A DNA stretch of 64,000 nt from the NCBI GenBank assembly GCA_030220185.1, contig JASPKZ010003435.1:1031001-1095000 (forward strand), given 5' to 3'. The DNA comes from Diploptera punctata (lineage: Eukaryota > Arthropoda > Insecta > Blattodea > Blaberidae). Within the stretch, counting starts at the first letter, position 1. Each line of letters begins with the position of its first letter. The translations under genes and the position numbers were made by a program. The notes beneath the pieces were generated by a model that did not search any database, had not been told where the DNA came from, and saw only the letters and a list, made by a program, of their open reading frames with translations. This document shows, piece after piece, positions 43,449-53,565 of this stretch.

Positions 43449-43622
43449 CTGCGAATGAACTGTGAAGATGTATTTAACCAGACTTAGACGCCAATCAAAT
43501 TTCAGCACGCTCAATACGTCTGCGATGACTATGTTTCCATGAGTCCAACAAATACCTTCGACAACAGATATTTTTATATATTCAATGGGCTGAGATCTGA
43601 ACAAGTATATAGGAATGTGCAA
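43449..43622 (+). pseudogene. Pickpocket gene 2, cysteine-region exon with internal stop
   Basis: Seen: acceptor ttcttttttcag (AG 43447-43448), 58 codons, donor gtaagc at 43623. The peptide runs LRMNCEDVFNQT, stop TAG (43485-43487), TPIKFQHAQYVCDDYVSM, SPTNTFDNRYFYIFNGL, RSEQVYRNVQ. Known: DEG/ENaC channels of insects have the extracellular pattern 'C-x-x-x-F/I-x-x-C-x-W ... C ... F-x-P-x-x-T-x-x-G-x-C-Y-x-F-N'. Here NCEDVF, the stop sits where the conserved Trp is expected (TGG to TAG is one change), then a Cys, then T-F-D-N-R-Y-F-Y-I-F-N, with the usual G-x-C replaced by R-x-F. Loss of these near-invariant residues plus the stop supports decay. The alternative, a chance frame between splice-like signals, is less likely given the FNGL-x-SE-x-VY run. 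Confidence 0.6.
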
Positions 43623-43635
43623 GTAAGCTTAATTC

Positions 43636-43636
<1 letters not shown>

Positions 43637-43710
<74 letters not shown>
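43637..43710. repeat. (ATT)n microsatellite within a short candidate intron
   Basis: Pure ATT for about 74 bases between the ppk gene 2 exon ending at 43622 and the acceptor at 43724. Confidence 0.96.
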
Positions 43711-43711
<1 letters not shown>

Positions 43712-43724
43712 TTTTTCTCCACAG

Positions 43725-43779
43725 TATGGCAGTTGTAGAGAACTAAGTGAAGTGGACGCTGACATAAGCTCGCATATAA
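43725..43779 (+). pseudogene. Pickpocket gene 2, possible next short exon
   Basis: Seen: an excellent acceptor ttttttctccacag at 43711-43724 directly after an (ATT)n run, opening in the phase left by the exon ending at 43622 and giving YGSCRELSEVDADISSHII before a weak donor gtaaat. If there is no splice here the frame ends VNI and TAA at 43791-43793. The intervening 102-base intron is almost wholly an (ATT)n microsatellite. No family motif is visible in these residues, so the assignment is by position and splice phase only. Confidence 0.3.
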
Positions 43780-43799
43780 TAGTAAATATTTAAGACGAT

Positions 43800-43983
43800 T
43801 AAAACCAAATACAGTGTTTTTAAAACATTTAACAATGTGTTACCTCGTGAACCATAGCTATGACTTTTCGAGCATGTGCAGTGGGCCATAACAGGAACTC
43901 TGCTTTTTGAAGCGGCTCATTCCTTTTTGTCACCAAGTGTACATCTTATATTAACACACATCGATCGGAATAGAAATATCAGC

Positions 43984-44036
<53 letters not shown>

Positions 44037-44730
44037 ATACATGTAACCTAACTTTACTTTTAAATTGGCGGAAACTGATCTCTCTTGCCGTTACTTAAAT
44101 GTGCCGGACTGTATACTGTGTAATTCGACACAAATTCAATTATTTTCTACTCATTCGTTTTTCTATAGTTTCGTTAAAAATGTTAGTGAAACTTTACAAC
44201 CAGTGACGCAACATTTTTAATTCCTTCATTAACACAAGTCAAATTTTATTCTTAGAATTTCATTTTTCAAATTATATCCCAACATTTACAATCCTTTTTA
44301 CATTTTTTCTAACGATTATTTCAATATTTTTTTCTATGATACTGTGAAGACGTGGCAGCCATATTGATTTCAACGAATATTCTATGCAACAACATAGACG
44401 TGTTCCAGTGCAGCCAACACAGAGTATGTACTAATTAACTGTACACATATACTTCAGAATTTAAGATGTTACTATTTATTTTTGGTCGTTGCAATCTTTC
44501 ACAGGTTAGAATGCTTAATTTTCGTTAGTTTAGCCTTAGGTTGCTCTTTCACAGGTTAGAGTACTTGCGTGCGGTTAGCTTTTAAGTTCGTTAGATATCG
44601 TGTATATATTGGCTGCATCCTGTGATTCCATAGTGTAAACAACTTCAAGTTTTTTGGCGAATGCGCATGGTGTATGATTGGAACTTTAAAAAAAACACTT
44701 CGCATCACATGTCAAAGTATTTAAAAAAAT
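43800..44730. other. No gene seen
   Basis: Contains (TA)n(TG)n at 43988-44036 and a direct repeat ctttcacaggttagaatgctt/ctttcacaggttagagtactt at 44497 and 44547. Confidence 0.5.
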
Positions 44731-44737
44731 GTTAATA

Positions 44738-45185
44738 CTAGCTCACTGACACTATCGAACCCGCAGGTTCGTAGTCGCGAGGACATAAGTTCTGTACACA
44801 TATCTATCTGAGCTAATGTTTTCCAATCATCTCCTGTATAACCTACTTCCATCAAATCAATGTTATTTTCCACCTCATTCTTGGCCTACCTATTGGACGC
44901 TCTCCTTCTGGTTTTCCGACAAGCAGTTTCTCTGTTCCTCTTTCATTTCCCATTCGTGTCACACGCCCTGTCCGTCACAATCTACGAGACCGTTATTATA
45001 TATGGTGTCCTATTAAGATCATGAAGCTCACTGTTATGTAGTCTTCTCCATTTGCCTGTCCATCTCTCTTTGGTCCAAACATTTTCCGAAGATCTACATT
45101 CACAAATACTAATATTTTCTTTTGCCCTAAAGTATAAATCCAAGTTTTGCATCCATCCAATATAACTCAGAGAATAATAATCTAA
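44738..45185 (-). mobile_element. LINE-A 3' end, diverged
   Basis: ctcactgacactatcgaacccgcagg is the inverse 3' end; minus strand continues MGNERGTEK, R-L-R-x-x-G-R-x-T-R-M and KRDGQANGEDYITVSF... phrases with deletions. Ends near ctcagagaataataat. Confidence 0.8.
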
Positions 45186-45239
45186 TACACAAAATTCATG
45201 TTTGTTCGAATTTCATGTGCTGCCATATCATTCATTCGA

Positions 45240-45958
45240 TTGTGATCGGGCTTTTTGCAACACGTACAGGAGATTCCCGGGATGGTTATAAGCTATACGA
45301 GAGATGTAATACTCAACCCCTTCAACTTTAAAAACACACTTTGTAAAAAGAACATGAAAAAGTCGCTTTTTGGATGATTAAACGGCTTACGCTGCCTAAA
45401 ACATAACAACTGCAAAAAATTAATGTACACAGAATTGAATATCTCAAAAAATTCTACAAAAAAGTCTCCGACAGCACATGTTTATCTTTTACGTATTACA
45501 ATAACCATTTTTGTCTTTCATCTATGCTAAGAGGATCGTGATAAGTAGATTCCCGGGCAAGCGTAAGCAGCACATGAGGGGTATTCTTTTACGGATAACT
45601 CAAAATAACGAATTTTGTCTTTCAGTTCATTTATGACAAGAAGATAGGGATTAGTAGATTCCCAGGCAACGCTGGGTAATCCGCACAGGATACCTAAAAA
45701 TAATTACGATATAAACTTTTCCTTTTACTTATTCAACTAAACATAAAAAGCACATTAATTTTCGACTTTCAGCTCATTTCTGCCAAGAAGATCGGGGTAT
45801 GTTGATTCCCGGGCAACGCCGGATAATCAGCACGGGGTATCTAAAATTTATAATGATAACATTTATAATTAATTTTCCATTTAGTTATTCAATTAAACAT
45901 AAAAAGCATTAATTTTATTTAGGTATAGCAGCGCACGCCGGATTTTAGCTAGTGGTAA
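45240..45958 (+). mobile_element. Helitron-like non-autonomous element with internal tandem repeats
   Basis: Three to four units of about 120 bases, each with 'aagaagatcggg', 'gattcccgggcaacgc' and 'gcacggggtatct' variants (45530, 45650, 45790). Ends gcgcacgccggattttagctagt (45930-45954): a CTAGT terminus. Insect non-autonomous Helitrons characteristically end in CTAG(T) after a GC-rich stretch (family knowledge). No rep/helicase ORF. Confidence 0.5.
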
Positions 45959-46400
45959 ACTTAGAGTTTTACATTATCTTGTTTTCTTTGCGGTCCGGAA
46001 CATTTAAAACAAATGGCAGGAGAAATAATTGTTTCGAGTTTTAAATTATCTTGTTTCCTTTGCGGTTCGAAACATTTATATAACTGTCAGGAGAAATAAT
46101 TTTTTCGCCAATTTAAGGTTATCTTTCCTGTTCCTCTAATGACATACGGAATTGAATAAGACTGTTACAGTTTTGTTACAATTGGCACATACTATCAGCG
46201 AGTGTCAAACAGTAAAATTGACATGACTCCATAATCGATTAATTTATGGACTCATGTTTAATGGGACTAGATATATATATATAATAACCTGCAAGAAAAG
46301 AATACAAAATGCTAAGAAATGTTATTTCTAATAAATATATTGTATTTAAATTCAAAATATTTAACACGTGAAGCAAAAACCAGAATGTATGAGACATTAA
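45959..46400. other. Direct repeat pair, no gene
   Basis: gttttacattatcttgttttctttgcggtccggaacattt (45966) and gttttaaattatcttgtttcctttgcggttcgaaacattt (46038) are two copies of a 70-base unit. Nothing else. Confidence 0.6.
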
Positions 46401-46439
46401 ACCGGTGTTAACTCACAGGAGTGAGACCTAGTTTCCGAC

Positions 46440-46675
46440 TGAACATTACAAATCTCAAGTGGCTGATTGTGAAAGTAAGATAATATGAAGGATATATGGA
46501 ATTATTAAGGAAAATGCGTTATATAATGTAAATAACACTAAGACATTGGGAATGGAAGTAAACATTAATAACACTTAATATATGTAGGCCCACACATACA
46601 GAGGAACATTATATAATGGAAATGGACAGTAGTTAATGACAAATGAGGGAAATTTTGAAGTAGCCAAAAGGACGT
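46440..46675 (+). mobile_element. LINE-A remnant, very degenerate
   Basis: cattgggaatggaagtaaacattaata, acattatataatggaaatgg and gacaaatgagggaaattttgaagta correspond to 3190-3300 (GLEININKTK, LYNGNGQLMTNEGNFEV). Confidence 0.7.
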
Positions 46676-47329
46676 TTCAGACAAAAAAAATTATCTTTAC
46701 CATTGACGTACAATAATTTAATTGTGTTCATTGATTTACTTATTTCTATCATAGTAATAGCTTTAGCTTCTCAATATTAATTTAATAATTAATCTAAGCT
46801 GTTTAATTTTTTAAAACTCACGCCTCACCATTAAAATAGGTGTAGGCCTACTGAATAGTATGAGATGCTTCGGACTACAATTAGGGATTTGATTAAACTC
46901 GACGGTTAACAAGAAATAATCAACTTCTTCTTCTTAGTCATAATTTGTAGGATTTTCATCTGAAATAGGAAATAATCCACTAAATTTACAAAATTTTGCC
47001 TTTACAAAATATTTCAGAAAGTAACGAGCTATACTTTCCAAAATGTACATTTTCAAAACACGGTTAGCTAAATTTTATCAGGTGGATTTCCAGCAATCCC
47101 TAAATAAGGACTAAAGCTACCTCATTCCATCCTATACATTTAATTAATTTAATGCTGTATTATGATTAACACATCTAAAAGACTAACAACCGATGGATTA
47201 ATTTCAGCATATTTCGTTTAACTAGGTACCTTATCTAAAATTCGTAATCTTAAACATATCCATAACCACATAAATGTCTCCATTTTAATTAATTTAGATC
47301 ATTATAATATATTTAGATCAATATAATTC
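46676..47329. other. No gene seen
   Basis: AT-rich. Confidence 0.4.
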
Positions 47330-47657
47330 TTCTGTACGTGTGTTTATGACTCTACTCCTCCTAAACGACTGAAGTGATTTTAATGATTTTTTTGTGTATG
47401 TCAGATTGGATCCTTTGATAGTTTTAGACCGAAAAGTGGACCCTCTAAAACCATTCGATGTAGTAGTTCACCTATAGTGACCATTTAAAAATCGCTCTAG
47501 CGATCACATTTTTCGATGTTTCACAACGAAACTCAATATATCCTATTAAAATAAACCGAGATGGTTATTATCCAAAACTACACTAAATTTGACAATTAGA
47601 AGTGGAGATTTACCTGAAATCCGTAACTGCCTAAACGACTGGATCCATTTTGATGAA

Positions 47658-47705
<48 letters not shown>

Positions 47706-48566
47706 AGTTGGTCCATGATGGTTTAAATTGACAACTGGACCCTTTAAAATCATTAGATGTAGGAGTTCACCTGAAGTGAAAATTAAAATCGCTCTAGCGG
47801 TCACAATTATCGATAAGATATGAAAATACAATATTGGTACCAGGTAAATCAGTCGTCCTCAACTAGATTATAAAACTTCAACAAATATGGAGGCTTTCAA
47901 AACAATGTTTCATCTCCTGCATTTCAACTGGTACTGATGCTGTTGTGCATGTTGTACAACGGGTGTATGTCTGCGGGTGTGTTCTCGTTGAGTAGTCTGT
48001 ATTCTTAGCTTCTTTTAAATTAATTTAAATTAATTAATTTAAAGGGTATTAACAATTTTCAATGTTTCACAACCAAACTCAGTATATCATCATCATCACT
48101 CCAGGGATTAGGCAATTGCTTGTTCCGACTTCATAATGCATCAGCCCAATGTTTTCTAGGTCTTCCAACATCACGTCTTCCTCTTGCTTGATAATTTCTT
48201 GCTAACAATGGATATCTCTCCTTACTCATTCCATCCATATGATCAATCCATTTCTGTCTGCAATTCGTGACCTTATACAATAAACGCTGTACTTTCAATT
48301 CTTCTCTTATATCCTCATTTCTTATTCTATCAAGTCTTGTACATCCTTTAACTTCTCAGTATATCCTATTAAAATAAACCGAGGTAGGTTGTGTCCAAAA
48401 ATAAGTGAAATCTGACAATTAGAAGTAGAGGTTTACCTGAAATCCGAAATTATAAACTAACAACCGCCAGGATTTGATTCGTCTAAGCGTATACCATACA
48501 ATTTAATTAACCTTTAAATTTTGATTTATTTAGGGGTAGCAATTTACGCCGGGTTTTAGCTAGTTT
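47330..48566 (+). mobile_element. Helitron-like or satellite-like element with 240-base units
   Basis: Repeated phrases: aaacgactg.at..attttgatga, gaccctttaaaatcattagatgtagg, gttcacctgaagtg, aatcgctctagcg.tcac, atgtttcacaa..aaactcagtatatcctattaaaataaaccg, gacaattagaagt.gag.tttacctgaaatccg at 47340, 47595 and 48055. Ends atttacgccgggttttagctagt at 48540-48564, like the element at 45958. Contains (TG)n at 47665-47702 and a LINE-B fragment at 48089. Confidence 0.55.
48089..48354 (-). mobile_element. LINE-B 3' end inserted with target duplication
   Basis: Begins atcatcatcactccagggattagg (inverse tail), minus strand GRRDVGRPRKHWADAL-type block and ITNCRQKWIDHMDGM. CTCAGTATATC at 48078-48088 and 48355-48365. 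Confidence 0.9.
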
Positions 48567-49130
48567 TACATATTTTCGGTTTAAATTTTTTTAGAGATAA
48601 GACAAGCGTCCCCGTAATGCATAACAGTATGAATTGCCTGAACTGAGCACAAATTTAATTGTTTGTGTATCTCATTCCTATGTATAATTATTATTTCTAT
48701 GTATTTGAATTCAGCCATTTCTTCAAAATTTCCCTAATGTTTCATTAACTTCCCATTTCCATTAGGCCTATATAATGCACCTCTATGCTGAACATATATT
48801 TAGTTTTATTGAGGTTTACGTCCACTCCCAATTTCTTAGTATTAGGAAAGCCAGATATAATAAGAACAGTTATGTCTCGTAGACTACGATGGACAGGACA
48901 TATGGCACGAATGAGCGATTACAGACGTGCATGGAAGCTTCTTGTAGGAAAACAAGAGGGCAAACGCCCAGTTGGTAAACCAAAAATGAGTTGGGAGAAT
49001 AACATTAACTATAATTTGAGGTAAGTAGATTATGCAGGGAATGATTGGAAAGCATTAGCCATGGATAGGGATGTATGGAGAACTTATGTCCGAGCGGCCA
49101 TGAACCTACGGGTTCGATAGTGACAGTGAG
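48567..49130. mobile_element. LINE-A copy with 5' inversion
   Basis: 48567-48843 is antisense LINE-A (acatattttcggtttaa to cactcccaatttcttagtatt, compare 39760-40030). At 48844 it switches to sense: GKPDIIRTVMSRRLRWTGHM, ARMSDYRRAWKLLVGKQEGK, ENNINYNLR and the 3' end catgaacctacgggttcgatag with (GTTA)n. The middle of the RT C-terminus is missing. Fits twin priming. Confidence 0.85.
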
Positions 49131-49144
49131 TTAGTTATTTAGTT

Positions 49145-50522
49145 AGTAACGGGGGAAATTTAAAAAAAATCTTATCTGTTCCTGTGTATTGCAGTTTTTC
49201 TCAAACAGAATCACGACTCCAGTACTACATTTAATAGAAATAAAATTAAATGTTACGCATCTCCACTCTAAAGCCCGACAGGACTAGAAAACCCTCGGCT
49301 TGCCCAACCCGCTGCTGGCCTCTCATATTAAACACAGAAGGACGATCATCCAACCAGTACAGGGATGTTGTCAGCATGTGGAGTCCCCCAGCCTTTACTG
49401 TGCGGCAAGAGAACCACGCTACTACTACCATTTGTGGCGTTTATTAACCACGCTACTACTACCATTAGTGCGGGCGGGGCGAGAGAACTTACTTAACCTC
49501 TCTAATAAACCACGGTTACTACCATAAATCCGGGATCGGGTTTTGTTACTGCTGTCTCTATTAACGTGGATCTGATTTCCTGCAAGGTTATCAATCAGGA
49601 AGTTGCTTGCCTTGGGCCCATAGAAGGCAGCAATCGATTCACCTTTCTCTCTCATATATATTAACATGAATAAATAATGATTCTCAAATACATAGAGTGA
49701 GTGAAAAAGATAATAATTTTCATTCCAGAAAGCTAAACAGCATAATAGCAAGGGAGCTGGAACTAATTTCCTACGTGAGTGAATTTCCGTATAGGATTGA
49801 AAATAACTACGTATACATTAATGAAGAAGCCGATAAGTTGTATAAAAGATGACATTTAATAGAAACAAGTTGTCTGAAATATAAAACAAATTAACAAAAT
49901 ATTTTGATCACTCAACAAAATAGAAACAAATAAATAACGATACTCTTACAATAAAGAAATCACACCATACCTCACGCCACACTCATTCTAACGTCCGAGC
50001 TAGGGGCAACTTCTTCCCTGGTCTGCCGGACCAACTAAACCACGCCGCTTCTCGGCTTCAGACCAGCTTGTCCATTAGAGCTTCCTTCGCATCGCGGACT
50101 GGATGCCGATTCAAACTTTGAATCTGCTCAAAGAACTGAACGATGACTGCTTGAATGATTGAATGATAACGTTCTGTTAGTGCACCACGTATATGAAGGT
50201 TCCGAAGTAGAGGGGAGATGCGCCGTAGACATTGCGCAGCAGGAAGGGTAAAGAGGGGAGAGTGGGGGTAACTACAAGGAGAAAAGGATATTGGCATAGT
50301 TCATAAATATTCCAGTCTAGGGAGGAGAACGACGTTACAATAATGAGCCGAAAAACACACTTTCGGTTCATTACAACTGATTGTTCTACTTGAAGCCGCT
50401 ACTTAGTGTATCTACCAACAATTCTCGTGAGACTGGGTGAGAGAATGTCTTCTCCTATGGGGATTTTACACCAAGGTATGATATCTTGAGCCATTAAGTT
50501 ACAGCGCGGGAGATATGATACA
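49145..50522. other. No gene recognised
   Basis: 49425-49455 and 49446-49475 contain a direct repeat gtttattaaccacgctactactaccatt. 49260-49440 resembles 38090-38250. Minus frames at 49425-49751, 50058-50297 and 50177-50371 have no motif I know. Confidence 0.45.
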
Positions 50523-50536
50523 TATAAATCAGACAA

Positions 50537-51121
50537 GGGGGCACGCCGTAGCGTAGTGGTTAAGGCACTGAGCTACAAGCCGGAGGGTCGAGGGTTCAAG
50601 TCCCGTTGCGGTCAGGATTTTTAAACTGACCAAACCCTCTGGCGGCACTCAGCCTCTAACGGAAATGAGTACCAGACGCTTGTTCTGGGGGTAAAGGCGG
50701 CCGTCACGCAGGGCTGACAACCCGGCTGGCATAAAGTGCCGATTGTCTAGAAAAAGTGGGAGCCCTAACCTCCTACTAGCCCAAGGGCCTCCAGGCCTGT
50801 TGTGGGATCACTTTACTTTGGGGCACGCCGTAGCGTAGTGGTTAAGGCACTGAGCTACAAGTCGGAGGGTCGAGGGTTCAAATCCCGTTGGGGTCAGAAT
50901 TTTTAAACTGACCCAAACCCTCTGGCGGCACTATGGCCTTGGGATCGACTCAGCCTCTAACGGAAATGAGTACCAGACGCTTGTTCTGGGGGTAAAGGCG
51001 GCCGTCACGCAGGGCTGACAACCCGGCTGACAAAGTGCCGATTGTCTAGAAAAAGTGGGAGCCTTAACCTCCTACTACCCCAAGGGTCTCCGGGCCTGTT
51101 GTGGGATCACTTTACTTTACT
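50537..51121 (+). mobile_element. SINE-1 head-to-tail dimer with one target duplication
   Basis: Copy one 50537-50819 and copy two 50820-51121, both with full head ggggcacgccgtagcgtagtgg, B box gagggttcaa(g/a)tccc and 3' end gtgggatcactttactt. TATAAATCAGACAA at 50523-50536 and 51122-51135 flanks the pair; none lies between them. Confidence 0.95.
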
Positions 51122-51134
51122 TATAAATCAGACA

Positions 51135-51335
51135 ACTTAAAATATTAAAAGTTACCAGGCTTATTGTTAATGGCTAAAGGGCTGAGATATATATTTTTCA
51201 TCAGATGAGGTATTTTAAAATGAATCTAATCATTCATTCATTTTGAGAATTTTCCTCATCATTGAGGGTTTTCTCTAACAAATCTTAATAATTAACATGA
51301 GTTTTGAAAGTTACATAAATGGCGACGGACTTATA
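51135..51335. other. No gene seen
   Basis: AT-rich. Confidence 0.4.
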
Positions 51336-51339
51336 AACT

Positions 51340-51735
51340 ATCAGTTTGTAATACACATTCACAAATTCTCCTTAATAAAATATCTCCATCGTTCTCTGTC
51401 CTCTGTGTCTTCAACCGTTACACCAAATTTCCTCATTGAAATGTTGTTCTTCTTTCTCTCCTCCTCCTTTCAATTTTCCATGTATAGACGGCTTTTGGTA
51501 GTCTTCCATCCTGCATTCTTCTTAAGTGTCCATACCATATTAGCCTTCTGTGTTCAATCTTATCCATTATACTTCTTTCTGCAGTCATCCAATTTCTAAT
51601 TCCAGGACTCCTAATACAGTCGAGATTTTCTAGCAGCTCTACTCCAAAAAGCCATTTCAACTCCAGTTATTCTGTTGGCATGTTATTGTGTCATTGTCCT
51701 AACTTCCGATCCATATAACATTATAATTTATGTCA
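51340..51735 (-). mobile_element. LINE C-terminal fragment, 75-codon frame
   Basis: Minus frame 51433-51660: KWLFGVELLENLDCIRSPGI, RNWMTAERSIMDKIEHRRLI, WYGHLRRMQDGRLPKAVYTW then KIERRRRERR. Pattern 'I-R-N ... R-R-L-x-W-Y-G-H-x-x-R-M ... R-L-P-K' is the C-terminus of a non-LTR element distinct from LINE-A and LINE-B. Confidence 0.75.
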
Positions 51736-51771
51736 ATGATTTGATGAGGCTTATATTTGAAATCCGTCTTG

Positions 51772-52164
51772 TAAGCCCATGTTTCCCTTAACAGAGATTT
51801 AGGCGCTCTCCCCCTACAGGAAAGAATTTGAACCATACTAATTTAGTTACACTTGTTTTCGTATAGATGTCATTTGAGTGGTCCGTGGTCAGCGTTCCGC
51901 CTCTTACTGACATCTAGGAAACCAAGGTAGTACTAGGAAGGGAAAATTCGGTAAATGTTGCTCAGAGGCCTTTTCATTCAGGCTTAAGGATATTTTACGA
52001 GCCTGCAAATCTTCAGACTCGGGACCCATGGTTTACAGTCCCTCCCGCAGGACTTGCTCCTTGGATTTTTCCATCCTAAAAAATACATCGACCCCGGCCG
52101 GGTATGAATCCGCGTTCCTCGGGACGAGAGGCAAGGGGCATAACCACTAGTCCACCGCGGCCGA
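51772..52164 (-). mobile_element. SINE-4 copy
   Basis: Minus-strand head ggccgcggtggactagtggt, B box region gaggaacgcggattcatacc, body gtattttttaggatgg; left end gtaagcccatgtttccc. Confidence 0.88.
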
Positions 52165-52650
52165 AATCCATTACTCGAAATAACAATACGGTATTTAAGA
52201 TACGGTTTTAAATATTTTCAAGCCAAGTTTCCTCTCGCCTACAATTTATTTATGGATTAAATCCTTATCTGCTATATAAACAAATTATGGAGCATTATGA
52301 AATAATATTGGAAATATAAGGTGCTGCGGGCTTGAATTTCACAAATTATAAATGTGTAGTAGAGGATTATTTATATATTTTTTCTACGGGTTCATTATTC
52401 TCAATAGAAATAAAACCAAGTTCAAATTTTTATTAAGTTACTTAATTTCGCCTAATTAATTTATAGATTATCCTGTTGCGGTAGACATGAAAGAAGTGAA
52501 TTTATGTTTGCTTTTTCTTTTGTAAGATGAATGAACAAATTAATATAAATTAAGTAATAAATTTGAATTTTAACATTAATAAAATTTATTTGATTAAGAT
52601 GTGTTTGTAAGTAAAAGGTCAATTTTTACAATAAAAATCACTTCTTCTCC
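52165..52650. other. No gene seen
   Basis: AT-rich. Confidence 0.4.
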
Positions 52651-52654
52651 TTCT

Positions 52655-52900
52655 TAGCTTTACATCTCACCTAATAGGTACATTTTACAAGACCTACGTC
52701 TCTCGAATCTTACAGTGGACTACCTATCGGGAGAGTGATGTTAAACTCTGCATCATACACAAAGACATGTAGGAGCTCCCCGACTAAGTGATCAGCTGAA
52801 TTCAGCTCTGCTCCGAAACAACACAAACATTAAGACAAAACACACCCTTTCCTTACATATTCATACAAATTATGGCGAATATGATAAATATGATTATGTA
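52655..52900 (-). mobile_element. Old SINE-2-related repeat, left part
   Basis: tctcacctaataggtacattttac, actacctatcgggagagtgatg, atcagctgaattcagctctgctcc correspond to 10975-11140. Interrupted by SINE-1; the right part at 53400-53565 (ggaaacttgtcacggctggg, gaatcgaactggattcctctgcg) holds an inverted B box. Confidence 0.5.
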
Positions 52901-53152
52901 AAGTAAGTAAAGTGATCCCACAACAGGCCCGGAGGACCTTGGGGTAGTAGGAGGTTAAGGCTCTCAGTTTTTCTAGACAATCGGCACTTTATGTCAGCCG
53001 GGTTGTTAGCCCTGCGTGACGGCCGCCTTTACCCCAGAACAAGCGTCTGGTACTCATTTCCGTTAGAGGCTGAGTCGACCCCAGGGCCATAGTGCTGCCA
53101 GAGGGTTTGGGTCAGTTTAAAAATCCTGACCCCAACGGGACTTGAACCCTCG
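52901..53152 (-). mobile_element. SINE-1 copy, 5' truncated, with target duplication
   Basis: Minus strand from gagggttcaagtcccgttgg (B box) to gggatcactttacttactt; the A-box half of the head is missing. AATATGATTATGTA at 52887-52900 and 53153-53166. Confidence 0.93.
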
Positions 53153-53212
53153 AATATGATTATGTATTCAATTGAATTGTCGTTTACTTCTTCAAAATCC
53201 ATAATTTATTAA

Positions 53213-53398
53213 ATAAAATAAAACTTAAAGTTTTATGTGATTTTCATGTTTATTAAAATTTAAATTAGTAACAACTGTTCGGTACTTTGTACCTTCTTCA
53301 GACATGATTACAAATCATGTACCGAAGCAGCTGTTAATAATGTATATTTTAATAAATATGAAGATCACATAAAACTTTAAGTTTTATTTTTTATTTTA
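53213..53398. repeat. Foldback 3
   Basis: Left arm aaacttaaagttttatgtga...cagttgtt(inverse)...cggtac and right arm gtaccgaagcagctg...cacataaaactttaagtttta are inverted over about 80 bases each with about one in seven differences. Spacer of about 30 bases. The minus strand of the left arm carries CTGAAGA, an A, a GGTAC/GTACC stem and GAA. Confidence 0.85.
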
Positions 53399-53565
53399 TT
53401 AAATAATTGAATTTACGTCTCAAAGTTTCCTGAAATGTGTATTACAAGTGAGGAAAACCACCGAAAAGCTTATCATTGAGGAAACTTGTCACGGCTGGGA
53501 ATCGAACTGGATTCCTCTGCGTACGAGGCAGAAATGCTAGTCAGACACCACAGCGGGGATACAAT

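Noticed and set aside
49425..50371. Minus-strand frames of 64-108 codons
   Set aside because: No splice structure, motif or repeat-family match that supports coding.
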